Assembly: GCA_019925095.2 (NCBI GenBank)
Contig: CM034407.1
Location: forward strand, 970,210 to 1,034,209
Reading direction: 5' to 3'
Source of the DNA: Dendrolimus kikuchii
Taxonomy: Eukaryota; Arthropoda; Insecta; Lepidoptera; Lasiocampidae
DNA length: 64,000 nucleotides
Part shown: one piece after another, positions 44,503 to 55,167 of the stretch
Layout of the letters: every line of letters starts with the position of its first letter
Numbering within the stretch: the stretch's first letter is position 1
Translations under genes and position numbers: made by a program
Notes under the pieces: model-generated
The model's database searches: none
Seen by the model: the letters and a program-made list of their open reading frames with translations, nothing else
Told to the model about the DNA's origin: nothing

Positions 44503-44653
44503 AGTAAGATAGCGTAGGCCGCCTCAAACCACCGATCCCGGCCCGCCGGAATCCTTCCCCTCGGGCTTTATATTACCCGTCGCCCGCTCTCAATTAGTGC
44601 TTTGTGTCGCCCTATGGTGGCCATCATTAAATTCATCCCCCTCTCATGGCAAC

Positions 44654-44771
44654 AGTTCGGCACGTTTAATTTGGCTTCACCAGGAGTCCTGGGAGTTTTT
44701 GAGACTTTTTATACTCTTTATTTTATTTCTTCGTAAAGGGCATAAGGTGGATAAACAACATAACACACTAA
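44654..44771. other. LINE/Helitron spacer
   Basis: Either remaining LINE 3' region of a different subtype or target DNA. It does not match the 3' region of the second LINE copy. Confidence 0.4.
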
Positions 44772-45543
44772 TCTATACTAATATTATAAAGCTGAAGAGT
44801 TTGTTTATTTGTTTGTTTAAACGCGCTAATCTCAGGAACCGCTGGTCCGCTTTGAAAAATTCTTTCAGTGTTGAATAGTACATTTATCGAGGAAGGCTAT
44901 ATTATATTTTCAAAAAAATTAGGGATCCTTACTAAAAGTCCAATAATGTAACCCAAGGTGTAAAAAAATAACCCGAAAAAGTCCTTACACGGCGTGCGCT
45001 GCGAAAACTATTGATTATAGAACAAAACAATGTACTACCTACCACTTTGCAGAACATATAATTGTCTACAAAAAGTATCGCGTAACCATATGTCTATTGT
45101 AGTTATCTCACAATAAGTGTTTTCTTTTATTTTTTAAATAATTAAAATGCCGTCGCTTCAAAAACTCTTTATTTTGTACCTTGGTATAAATCCTTATCAA
45201 AATAAATGACTCCATATTCAAGACGAATTCAATACCTTTCTAGAACTTTTTAAATGATTCAATTCGGACGTTTCATTCAAAAGATATCGCGATATTTAAA
45301 ACGTAAGTATTAGTGTTGTAGCCAAATATACTAATATTGTTTGATTGAACGCGCTAATCTCAGGAACTATGGGTCTGATTTGAAAAATTCTTTCAGTGTT
45401 AGATAGCCCATTTATCGAGGAAGGCTATAGGCTATATATCATTACGCTAAGACCAATAGGAGCGGAATACCAATGAAGAATGTTTCAAAATCGGAGGGTT
45501 TTGAAAGCAAATTCCACGCGGACGACGTCGCGGGCACAGCTAG
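44772..45543 (+). mobile_element. Non-autonomous Helitron, 772 bp
   Basis: Full-length relative of 8780-9560, TCTATACTAATATTATAAAG to CACAGCTAG, between A and T. It has the same internal head duplication. Confidence 0.85.
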
Positions 45544-45800
45544 TGAATAAATATACATTACCTGTGCAAACTATAGTTAGATAAATACCTGGAAGTCCTA
45601 TTGATTGCAATTTATTCGTCTATCACAAACAAAGCCAAATTGCGTACTCTTCTTCAGAGATAAAATGAAATTAGTGAATTCATACTCATTGACATTTATT
45701 TCTTCTATATTACTATTGTAAAAGTAAATCCATATCCCACTAATGTATATCTCCACGGAAACGACGTCAATTATTGGGATAAAAATTATATTCGAAGTAT
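45544..45800. other. No gene seen
   Basis: AT-rich sequence between the Helitron and the RTE copy. Might be downstream flank of the ankyrin-nuclease gene. Confidence 0.4.
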
Positions 45801-45811
45801 TTATTCATATA

Positions 45812-46124
45812 CATACATACATACATACATAACTTCACGCCAGTTCCCTTGCGGGGTAGGCACGAACAACAGAGCGCCATTTAGGCCCATTCTTACACAC
45901 CTCACTTGCTTCTTTGACATTCATAACTCTTGTCATGCACACTCGTCTGTTCTTAAGGCTCCTGACATCACCCTCCGCTAGTACACGATCAATTTGATCA
46001 TGGAAGGTGTGTCGTGGCCTTCCACGACTTCTGCATCCATCCACTTTTGCATTGTATATCTGTTTAGTCATTCTTTCATCATGCATTCTTTCCACATGCC
46101 CGAACCACCGGAGCATTCCTTTCC
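45812..46124 (-). mobile_element. RTE-like LINE 3' end with 11-bp target duplication
   Basis: Encodes RWFGHVERMHDERMTK through VVRAYPARELA on minus. Direct repeats TTATTCATATA at 45801-45811 and 46125-46135. It is inserted at the edge of the microsatellite that ends the ankyrin-nuclease ORF. Confidence 0.85.
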
Positions 46125-49100
46125 TTATTCATATATATGTATGTATATATATGTGTGTATATATATGTATATATATATACAAATAAACATGTTTAGATTT
46201 ACGTATATATATGTGTAAATATATTTACATATATATCTACACATATATATGTACAAAAGTATATTTCGACAAGTATCGCTCTCTATACTATCACCATTCA
46301 CCAATCGAATCCACCAATCATTTTCATTATTATGGACATTGGATGGAATTACATTAATTCTTGGTACGAATTCAATTTTTTCGTTACTAATAAGCTTCAA
46401 AAAGATTTTTTGGAAGGTTAAGCGTCTATTACCACTGTTTATAATGGACGTGAAATCATTTTTATCTAGGCATAATGTTTGCACTTTTTCCAGTATTTTA
46501 AAATATGATTTTCTCGTAAGATCAGCTATATTAATATACTTATCATTCACAGCCACATACTCATTAGGATAGCGGAGTTGAATTTCTTTGGCTAAAATTT
46601 TGTTCGTTATAATAATAACTTTGTTTCCTTCTATTGGCTTGAAATTGTTTATAATATGAATAAGATTTTCATCAATACCATAATTTCTATTGGTCGATTC
46701 ATAAACAACTATAAGTCTATTTATTTTTGTCAATTTTAATTCTGATAGTATTTTACCAAAATTAATTTTTGGTAGACTTAAAACATAATTAAAATCGATA
46801 AATGTATAATTTGAGTCATTAAAATATTGCATTAACCTGATTCCACTTAAAATATTCACCTCTGTTACCACATTGATTATTTTTTTACTGTAAGATTCCA
46901 GCTGTAATTTTGTTACGGAGTTGACATGATATTCAATATCCATTTTTTTTAATTTATTCAAATACATTACATTTAAAATTGTTAACAAAGGATTTTCAAT
47001 GACATATTTGTTGATTGCATCAAATAATTTTGTTTGGTTTGTTAAATATGGTACTTGACCAACTGACATCCACCATTTCTGTATTTCATCATGAAACCTC
47101 AGAAAAATGGCATCTGAGTGAATCCTGAATAGATTATCTCCTCTATCAACATGATATCGTCGGTCTATTTCTTTTTTAAGAATACTTTCTACTTTATCTT
47201 CTTTACCTTGAGTAGTATAGAACCAAAGACTATCCAAAAACTGTTTTATTATTAACTTATCATTTATATTGGCATGGAACGAAAGCCTTGGAAAGGCGGC
47301 GGACTTTATGTTTAACTTGTAACTTGTAATTTCTTCTTTGCCATGTTGTAGGTTTTCTTCGTATTCGCTCTCGCCAATAATATTCTCGGACCTATCAGTC
47401 TCATGATTTTCCATCTGTATTTTATTTGGTAGTTTTCTTTTTAGTTTCTCGAAAAATTTACTGGCTGTGTCTGCTGTACAGCAAGCATCAAACTGTAAAA
47501 AGCCACTGTCATTATCCGTAACAAGCAGATTTCCTACAGCTCCTCCAATACCACCATTGATATCCAAAAAACCTTGTTCGAGCAGTTTTTCGTGTCGAAC
47601 TATATTATCATCGATTTCAATTACTTTAGTTTGCTGAAATCTTTTGAATAATATTTCAAATTTACTGGCCAAGTGGTTCAAACGTTGATTGAATTTATCT
47701 TTTTTGTCGTTCATATTTATTTTTGATTCCTCCGTAGATGATTTATTTTTTATTGATAAATCTTTGGGTATATTTACCATTGCGTTTTCATTAATTTTTT
47801 TACTTTTGCATTTCTTGCTCCCACTGTCCGAATTTTCATCCTTTTTAATGTCCTTACTTCTTATCGTCATGTCGAAATTGCCAAACGAATTAGGAAGTTT
47901 GAATTCTTTCTTTTTTAACTCTTCTTTACATATCGTCTCAATGGCTTCATTTATAATAGATTTGTTAAACTGTATATCTTTTAAGTACTCTTTAAATTGT
48001 GTGACATCTTCTTGTTTGAATGATTTCATGTTCTCTTCAATTAATTCAAGTTTATTTAACTTTTCGTTATGTGTTAGGACCGTTCCAAATAATTTACTAA
48101 GTGTGCTACCAGAAGGAGAACTTTTCATTTGCTGGAGTAGTTTTTTTGTTTCTTTTTTAGGCAATTTTAAAGTTTTAGCATGTGTAGTTACAAGTTCTCT
48201 ATAACATGATTCTCTTAAGATAGTTACATAGCTTTCGTTATTATAAAAAAAATCCGGACGAAATCTTCCGTTACGAAACATTCCGGATGGTGCTTTAGAA
48301 GAAACATCTATTACTTTTTGAGCTAACACTACGTGGTATGTTCTGATAAGCTCATCCGTAAGCATGTTACTAAACTTTGAATTATTTACGACAAAATCCG
48401 TTAAGGTTACACCCAAATTTTTAATTTTTTCTTCTATCATGAACTTAGTCAAGAACTCAATATCTACGTCGCTATATTTAAATTGGAAAATATGGTTACT
48501 TTTAATATTCATCATGCGGCCTTCGTCTATGTACGTATTCAATAATTCGTTTACTTTACAACTTTGTTCTTTAAAAGATTTAAATGAATCATCTAACATG
48601 TCTTTACTTGGAGTATATAATATACAGCTACACTCAACATCACTGAAATCACCAGCAAACATTGGGTCATCGTTTTTGTTATTGAACTTAGCTTTTATTT
48701 TTAGATAACTGTCTAAATATTTTGGTAATCCAAAATCTCCAGAAATATTGCGTATATCGTTAATTGTTAGTTTCCTAGTTTCCGTATCATCCCTATGCTT
48801 CGCTTGCAGCAACACCATTATATCTTTATCATAATCTTTAAGTTTATATCTAAAACACAGGTCATCGAAAGCACCTATTCCATTTATATTAGTACCGAGA
48901 TAGAAATGTTGAATGTCTTCATCAGTTGAAGCTTTAAGCATCATAAGACTTAATATTTTTGTTTCATAAAGCTGACCAGTTACTCCTGACGTACCGGATC
49001 TTTTATTATAGTAATATTGCGTTGCTTGATTAGTGGTTGTATTTTTTTCCACTGAATTTTTGTATACTTTATCAAGACTTTGAGTTTTACCTTTTATTTC

Positions 49101-49448
49101 TTTGTGAACTTCTAAATTCAACTTAGCTACAAGTGCAGCTTCTATTTCTTTTCCTACATCGGAATTAATATTTTTTGCTAAATCTAAAGGTGTTTTGCCG
49201 TCTGCATTTTCATTAAGCACTTGTGCTCCTTTATATAGTAACAAACTGACAATTTCTATTGCTTCTAAACTTACTGCTATATGTAGAGCTGTGTTTTTGT
49301 TGTCATTGGCATCTTTGAAATTGACGTCGGCTCCTTCAATAATCATTGTCTCAATTTTCTTTCTTTTCTCTTGAATAGTAATATTGTCGCGAATGCACGC
49401 AGACAATAATGTGTTTTTAATTAACTGGTTGTAGTCTGGTAATACCAT
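46125..49448 (-). CDS. Ankyrin-repeat / PD-(D/E)xK nuclease-like protein, copy B
   Basis: 1107 codons in one exon. Residues 33-105 form ankyrin repeats. Residues 155-230 carry a nuclease-like core: E162 in GQLYETK, D195-D196 in GAFDDL, and Q215/K217 in LLQAKH, similar to Cap4/DUF4297-type restriction-fold nucleases. Residues 530-590 are Lys/Ser-rich. The C-terminal half includes IQKWWMSVGQVPYLT (about 789-803), NRLIVVYES (910-918), NKVIIITN (942-949) and NIADLTRKSYFKILEK (973-988). This order recalls large insect proteins in which a nuclease-like domain precedes a NACHT-type NTPase; that comparison is from memory. No P-loop is present. From about residue 1058 the frame runs into a microsatellite, so the last 50 residues (YIYMCRYICKY...) are not native. 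Start MVLPDYNQLI matches copy A. Confidence 0.75.
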   Translation of the reverse strand: MVLPDYNQLIKNTLLSACIRDNITIQEKRKKIETMIIEGADVNFKDANDNKNTALHIAVSLEAIEIVSLLLYKGAQVLNENADGKTPLDLAKNINSDVGKEIEAALVAKLNLEVHKEIKGKTQSLDKVYKNSVEKNTTTNQATQYYYNKRSGTSGVTGQLYETKILSLMMLKASTDEDIQHFYLGTNINGIGAFDDLCFRYKLKDYDKDIMVLLQAKHRDDTETRKLTINDIRNISGDFGLPKYLDSYLKIKAKFNNKNDDPMFAGDFSDVECSCILYTPSKDMLDDSFKSFKEQSCKVNELLNTYIDEGRMMNIKSNHIFQFKYSDVDIEFLTKFMIEEKIKNLGVTLTDFVVNNSKFSNMLTDELIRTYHVVLAQKVIDVSSKAPSGMFRNGRFRPDFFYNNESYVTILRESCYRELVTTHAKTLKLPKKETKKLLQQMKSSPSGSTLSKLFGTVLTHNEKLNKLELIEENMKSFKQEDVTQFKEYLKDIQFNKSIINEAIETICKEELKKKEFKLPNSFGNFDMTIRSKDIKKDENSDSGSKKCKSKKINENAMVNIPKDLSIKNKSSTEESKINMNDKKDKFNQRLNHLASKFEILFKRFQQTKVIEIDDNIVRHEKLLEQGFLDINGGIGGAVGNLLVTDNDSGFLQFDACCTADTASKFFEKLKRKLPNKIQMENHETDRSENIIGESEYEENLQHGKEEITSYKLNIKSAAFPRLSFHANINDKLIIKQFLDSLWFYTTQGKEDKVESILKKEIDRRYHVDRGDNLFRIHSDAIFLRFHDEIQKWWMSVGQVPYLTNQTKLFDAINKYVIENPLLTILNVMYLNKLKKMDIEYHVNSVTKLQLESYSKKIINVVTEVNILSGIRLMQYFNDSNYTFIDFNYVLSLPKINFGKILSELKLTKINRLIVVYESTNRNYGIDENLIHIINNFKPIEGNKVIIITNKILAKEIQLRYPNEYVAVNDKYINIADLTRKSYFKILEKVQTLCLDKNDFTSIINSGNRRLTFQKIFLKLISNEKIEFVPRINVIPSNVHNNENDWWIRLVNGDSIESDTCRNILLYIYMCRYICKYIYTYIYVNLNMFICIYIYIYIHTYIYIHIYE
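46136..46262. repeat. TA/TATG microsatellite
   Basis: Alternating TA, TATG and TATATC repeats. On the minus strand it is translated as the final Ile/Tyr-rich stretch of copy B. Confidence 0.85.
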
Positions 49449-50410
49449 GGTTTATTTTCTGTATTTAAGTTTCCAAATTTCAGTTCTTAATTTTTAGTAT
49501 CAAATAGCTTTTTATGAGTACAGTTGCAGTAGTTATTAATAAGTGTGCACATTTAAATTTTCTTAAAGATCTGGGCTGTTTACATGTCTTATATTTAAAA
49601 AACATATATTATTCGTGTTCTAATTCTTATCATAGACTATCTAATTACAAATGAGTTTCTATAAACATCAATATTTATTTTATCTTTACACATATTTACA
49701 TCGCCAGCTTCATAAACTTTTTATATTATCACTTCCAATATACTGCACATGTCTACAAGTAACTGTTTTTATATTATTATACCATTTATCGGCAATAAAC
49801 TGTAATCTGTATTAACTATTTCTGATCTGCTATCAGTAATTGCAAATTATTTACCGACCAAATTTTCTGTGTATTATTATTAGTGCATAAAGTTTTGAAG
49901 TTCTTAACACCCTTGCTCTAACTACTTCGAATATTGTAGAATTATCCGGAAGTGTATTTACTGTCTTTATTTATGAATTTGACGTTGAATCTCTGACTTG
50001 AAAACCTTAGGTATTTATAGTCCAATCAGCCGCTCTTGCTTGTTTCTTCCCAGAAATATCTTATTATTGAAATTGAATCAGAATGTTTGAAAATTAGACT
50101 TTAGTTGTTGAAACGTTTTGACGTTGATGTTCTTAATTTCTTGCTTTAACTTCTTCGAAGATTGTAAAGTTATCCAGAAATGTATTTACTTTTTTTATTC
50201 ATGCATTTGACGTTGATTCTCTACCTTATATATTTATAGCCCAATCAGCCACTCTTGCTTGTTTCTTCCTAGAAATAACTTATTATTGACATCGAATACG
50301 AATCTTTGATAATTGGAGTCTTCTTCTTCTTGATACGTTTTGATAAAATCTGAAAAGTAAAAATAATTTTATTATGTAAAAAATATTTGTTGGCTTCTTT
50401 TATATATTAC
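49449..50410 (-). promoter_or_regulatory. Upstream region of copy B with duplicated CCAAT/TATA block
   Basis: Homologous to 1730-2507. On the minus strand GATTGGACTATAAATACC (plus 50011-50027) and GATTGGGCTATAAATATA (plus 50230-50246) are two inverted-CCAAT plus TATA units. They lie within a tandem duplication of about 215 bp (about 49880-50085 and 50095-50310). The nearer TATA is about 565 bases before the ATG, so a long 5' leader or a 5' intron would be needed. Confidence 0.5.
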
Positions 50411-50600
50411 TAGAGTTTACCTCGCGGCTGCGCCGCAGGTCAACCTCTGAAAGAAAGAAAGAAACTTTCTTTCATTTTCTCACACAACAATTTATAAGTG
50501 ATATAGGACCTGTTGTCTGAGACTGGTGCCCATTGTAGATCTGTGCAGATCTGAATTACAGGTCACCAGTGCTTCACTCCATGGCGAAAAACAAAATACA
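50411..50600. other. No gene seen
   Basis: Contains ctagagtttacctcgcgg and short GAAA repeats. Unassigned. Confidence 0.4.
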
Positions 50601-50609
50601 TACTTATTA

Positions 50610-50715
50610 TAAGATAACGTGTGTGTGTGTGTGTGTGTGTTTATGTGTGTATGTGTGGGTGAGTGAGTGCGTGTGTACGTGCGTGCGTGCGTGTATACAT
50701 GTGTGTGTATGTAAT
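50610..50715. repeat. (GT)n microsatellite in LINE 3' region
   Basis: GT, GTAT and GTGC repeats on plus. It follows the stop codon of the minus-strand LINE, as in its relative at 34.7 kb. Confidence 0.85.
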
Positions 50716-51913
50716 AATTCTAATGAAGATAAAACATGTATAAATAGACTTATTATATTATTATACGTAGCAAACCTTCCATTTCATCATAATTTAGTGA
50801 TTTTAACAATTGAGTCAGTATTTTTTTATAAATACCATTTAGTAGGCGATATATAGACAGCATACCATTTATTTTGTTGTAAAGATAGCCGCCTAGAAAA
50901 CAATAAAATCTTTGAACAGGAGATAAATGACAGGTAATTAAATTGCAAACTGTGTCTTTCCTACATTTCTTACTAATGACATCAGCATTGAATAAAATCT
51001 CGGAATGCTTTTTAAGGATTGATTGCAAAATAAATATCTGCCTAACAGTTAATAAATCCCAATTATCATAGAGATCTTTTGTTGCAAAACGATATGGAAG
51101 CCCAGCGCTTACTTTAAGAATAGCTCGCTAAGCCTTTTCTACTAATAACAAGTGACTTTTAGCCGCACCTCTCCAACAGATAATACAATATTTAACAAGG
51201 CTCTGACATAAAGCAAAATAAACCATTTTAATTGTTTTTTTTGTTCGTAACAGACCTCGATGATTTAAATATGTAAATAAGTTTACGTACTCTAGAAACT
51301 AAACTATTTATATGAGGCTTGAAACTTAGATTCTGATCAACAATAACGCCGAGGTATTTAATGGTATCAGTTCTGTGCAGAGGTGGACAGATCCAATTGT
51401 AAAAATTATAGTTACCGGAATGAACTGCAAGGGAAAGTGATGTAGGGGCATGGAGGTTTGACTTAGGTGCAAATGTAATGTACTTAGTTTTAGAGATACT
51501 GAGTGATAAGGTATTATATTTGAGCCAAAAAGATACTTTATTAATACCACGTTGTGCATTTTGGAACACGTCTTCCCGATTTTTCCCTTCAAAGAATAGT
51601 GCCGTGTCGTCAGCGAAAGTAAAAATCTTGCCATTATCGAGTGCCATGGTACATAAATCATTAATATAAATGAGGAACAGCGTTGGGCCAAGTATACTAC
51701 CTTGCGGTACTCCAAATGTAAAAACGCGTTCATCACTAAGCCGTTGATCTATTTGGACACGTTGTGTTCTATCACTTAAGTAACTCTCGAACAACCTAAG
51801 GGGTAAACCTCTAACGCCAATTTTTTCCTACTTTGTCAGTAGATGTGGAATCGATACTGTATCAAAAGCTTTAGTGAGATCGAGGCATAGAGATAAACAC
51901 TTCCTTTTGTTGT

Positions 51914-52104
51914 TGTTCGCGACGTTAAGTTCATCGCAAAATTACTAAACGAAACGGAACGCGCAGTTTAAATAATTGACACCTACGACGGTTAAAGTTT
52001 TCTCCCTTCTTCACAAATTCTCAGTGTTGTACGTAATACACGTAATAAGCTGTTTTTGAGTTTTTCATTTCAATGTTACCAGAAGAGTATGTCCATCATA
52101 TTCA
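51914..52104 (+). repeat. BEL/Pao 5' LTR
   Basis: 191 bp, TGTTCGCGACGTTAAG to ATCATATTCA. The next bases, ttggcctccagagccgg, are the expected primer-binding-site position. Confidence 0.9.
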
Positions 52105-52841
52105 TTGGCCTCCAGAGCCGGATAGGCCTTACCTGATGCAGGATCAGCGATAACAATTAAATAATTGATTAAATAATTGGAGAATTACAACGGGTCTAAG
52201 GAACATCAACGACGAGTTCAAGATATGTTTTTAAAAAGTGGCTTGAACATTAGTTTAACGTGATATTAGTCGTTAATCCAACCCAACACTCATTAAAGGT
52301 AGTATTTACAGCTAAAATAAGTGTAAATAATAAGGTTAGTACATACAATTTATTTTATAAATTACAAACCCTTTTGTCTTTGAGCAGTAACGGTTTAGGA
52401 ACTTTAAACTATAAGTTATTTAATTTTAGTTATTTGTATGTAAACCATGCATTAGTTGTATAAAATCAACATTATATAAGCAAATATTATAGTTTTTCTT
52501 TCCAGTTGCTCATTTTATTAAAAACGAATAAGTCTAAATAGATAATCATTTAATTTATAGTTTGTACTGTTATAATTTCCATTATTAAATAATTCTGTAA
52601 TATTCTAAGTGTAATTCAAATAATTTGTCAATAATTTAACTGTATTCATTATAAATATCTTCCAAATATATGCCTAATTTGATAAAACTTAATTGTGAAC
52701 TTAACATTATATGTACATCTAATTCTGTAACATCTCCTAAAATATAAACGTAATATTACAAAATAGTGATCCTTATTGTAAATCAATTCCAGGATTTCTC
52801 ATTCATCTCCCAGATTAGTCACCAGATCTGCAAGTTAAGAA
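52105..52841. other. BEL/Pao 5' leader
   Basis: Non-coding AT-rich leader between the LTR and gag. Confidence 0.6.
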
Positions 52842-54337
52842 ATGGAGATGTCTAAAGAAATAGCAGACCTCATTAAGAAACGCAGCAGTTTCAAAGGTTG
52901 TATGGATCTATTTTCTAAATTTTTGGGGTCACTAGATAGTACATCTTTAACATCTAATGTCATTAGCGAGTTAGAATTTCGAATAGGGAAACTAGAATTA
53001 CTGTATGCTCGTTATGACGAGACTCAATCTAGGTTGGAATGCCTTTCGGACTTAGAAACTAGTCTTAGACTTAACTAGAACTTAGTCTTTGGGTCTATGT
53101 ATTATCAACTTATTTCTCAAGCACAACAAATTGTAGCTAACCACAAAAAATCTCCTCAGTCTAGTGACAGTAGTTCTCGTAGTTACAATAATAAACCTAT
53201 CAAGTTGCCTACAATACAGCTCCCTAAATTCAACGGTTCATACGATAGCTGGTTGGAGTATCGCGACACATTTGATAGTTTAATACACTCAAATGAGGAC
53301 ATAAATGTGATAAACAAGTTTCATTACCTTAGGGCATCTTTGGAGCTGCTGTAGTAGTCAATTCAGTACAGTTCTGTGCAAGTAATTGCAGCATAGCTTG
53401 GAAGCTATTGTGTGACAGGTTCGACAAAAAACGCTTATTGATCCAGAGTCAGGTTTCTTCGTTATTCAACATGGACAGAATCACGCAAGAAACGTCAACT
53501 ACGTTGAAATGCATAATGGATCAATTCACTAAAAATATGTGCGCACTGAATTCTTTAGGCGAACCTGTTCAACACTGGGACTCACTTTTAATCCACATAA
53601 TTGCACAGAAACTTGATTTTAAAACGTATTGTAAATGGGAGGAATACAGAGGTCATTTAAATAGGGAAAAAACTATAAAGCTTCATGATTTTCTAGACTT
53701 CATGAACATCCGTACAGACCTCCTAGAAACGATAGAATTATCGCGAGATACACCACAGTACAATAACGATATGAACACTAAGTTATTTAATCACCAAACT
53801 ATGTTGTCAACAGACAGTATTGAAAACAATAACTTATTTAAATCATTAAGTGTATGCCTCAAATGCAGTGGCAATCATAAGTTAAAACACTGTTCAGAGT
53901 TGTTATCATTAAATAATGAAGCACGGCTTAATATAATATCCGATTTCGAGATTTGTTTTAACTGTTTTCATCGTGGACATTATGCAAATCAATGTCAAAA
54001 ACCCGGCTGAAATTTGTGCAAGCGGCGACATAATACACTAAAATCAAATGAACATAGCAACGGCAAACAAGCTAATAACAATCGGTCATCCCCCGCCACC
54101 GAAGGTGCGAATCCCGTGGCTCTCTCGGCGAACATTTTGCCCAATCATCAGGAAGACAGCCAGCGTGTAGACGTATTGCTACCGACAGCGCTGATCAAAG
54201 TGTTTGATTCGAACAATCGCGAGCATATAGCACGCGCCGTTCTCGACACTGGTAGCACATGCAGTCTTATGTCGATGAGCTTGCGTAATAAATTAAATCT
54301 ACCTTATAATTGCGTAGACAAATCTATACAGGTGTAA
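52842..54337 (+). pseudogene. BEL/Pao Gag-protease remnant
   Basis: Broken into four frames: MEMSKEIADLIKKRSSFKG (coiled-coil start) to 53078; IKLPTIQLPKFNGSYDSWLE, HYLRASLEL to 53354; FDKKRLLIQSQVSSLF, WEEYRGHL, then two Cys/His clusters CLKCSGNHKLKHC and CFNCFHRGHYANQC to 54010; and AVLDTGSTCSLMS with the aspartic-protease DTGS motif to 54337. Domain order is that of BEL/Pao Gag (DUF1759 type) followed by protease (DUF1758 type). At least three stops or frameshifts. Confidence 0.85.
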
Positions 54338-54401
54338 ACAAAAAGTGTTATATGTCCATTACCTCATTTGACGGGAAATTTAATAGTACATTATGGTACT
54401 A

Positions 54402-54904
54402 GTGTGTAACATTGGTGATTACCGCCGAGGCGCCAATGAGACTCGAGCCGTAGGCGAGGGTCTTAAGAGAGCCGAGGACGGTAATCATCAATACACACGT
54501 GTATCATACGACGTTTTTCAACACACTTGTGAATAAAATAACAACAAAAACTCATTTTATTTAGTAGATAAAAAAAACCAAAATCAAATAAAATTACCGT
54601 TATATATGAGTGAAAGTTTTATTTATTAAACACGTACGAGTTAAAATTATCTATTTAAATAAGAAGTTGCATGAAATGAGCAAGCAATAGGAACATCAAT
54701 TTATTTGTTCTATAGAACACGATCTTTTTTTTTTGAATAAATTTTTTTTAAGAACAAAGCAACTCAACCAATAAAATTAAAAAAAAATATCTATAACTCA
54801 CCAGTGAGTCATAATGTTTTTTACTCACAGTTTGATAATGGGTGTCATTCTGTGCCTAATTGCGGTGACCATAGAGCCACTTTATGAGCAAGTGTGTTGA
54901 AAAA
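54402..54904. mobile_element. Inserted MITE-like block(s) in the BEL protease
   Basis: Interrupts the protease region between HLTGNLIV and VLPSILDRLPS. 54514-54529 (TTTTTCAACACACTTG) and 54889-54904 are perfect 16-bp inverted repeats. A second inverted pair lies at 54402-54424 and 54479-54500 (gtgtgt..attg.tgattaccg). A piece at 54575-54597 matches the Penelope-like repeat end. Class unknown. Confidence 0.55.
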
Positions 54905-54924
54905 GTAATTTAAAATGTTTTGTT

Positions 54925-55167
54925 TTGCCGTCAATATTAGACAGATTGCCTAGTCGATCGGTGGCTTTAAACGAATTAAATATTCCCACCGATTTACCTC
55001 TGGCTGATCCTAACTTTCATATGCCCGCTGCCATTGACTTGATACTAGGCGCTGACGGTTTTTGGGATACTTTAGGATCGCAAAGACTCGATTTGGGCAC
55101 TAAAAAACCACAGTTAACCGAGACTAGGATCGGCTGGCTAGTTTCTGGGTCATTAATAAATATTTAG
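54925..55167 (+). pseudogene. BEL/Pao protease C-terminal remnant
   Basis: PSILDRLPSRSVALNELNIP, LADPNFHMPAAIDLILGADG, TRIGWLVSG is the typical conserved block after the BEL/Pao protease. The stop at 55165-55167 ends recognisable pol sequence. Confidence 0.8.

Larger units (their letters stand above)
39566..44653 (+). mobile_element. Jockey-type LINE, near full length, both ORFs open
   Basis: Begins ggtcgatctgtgttttt...gacagtgcagtg, codes ORF1 and ORF2, and has a 3' region with a pseudoknot just after ORF2. Similarity to the second copy (60138-61750) ends at ctcatggcaacag (44653). Beyond that the two copies differ, so the true 3' end of this copy is uncertain. No target duplication was found. 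Confidence 0.85.

Noticed and set aside
46136..46262. Telomeric or centromeric satellite
   Set aside because: Only a short TA/TATG microsatellite; no TTAGG repeats or long tandem monomers occur in the window.
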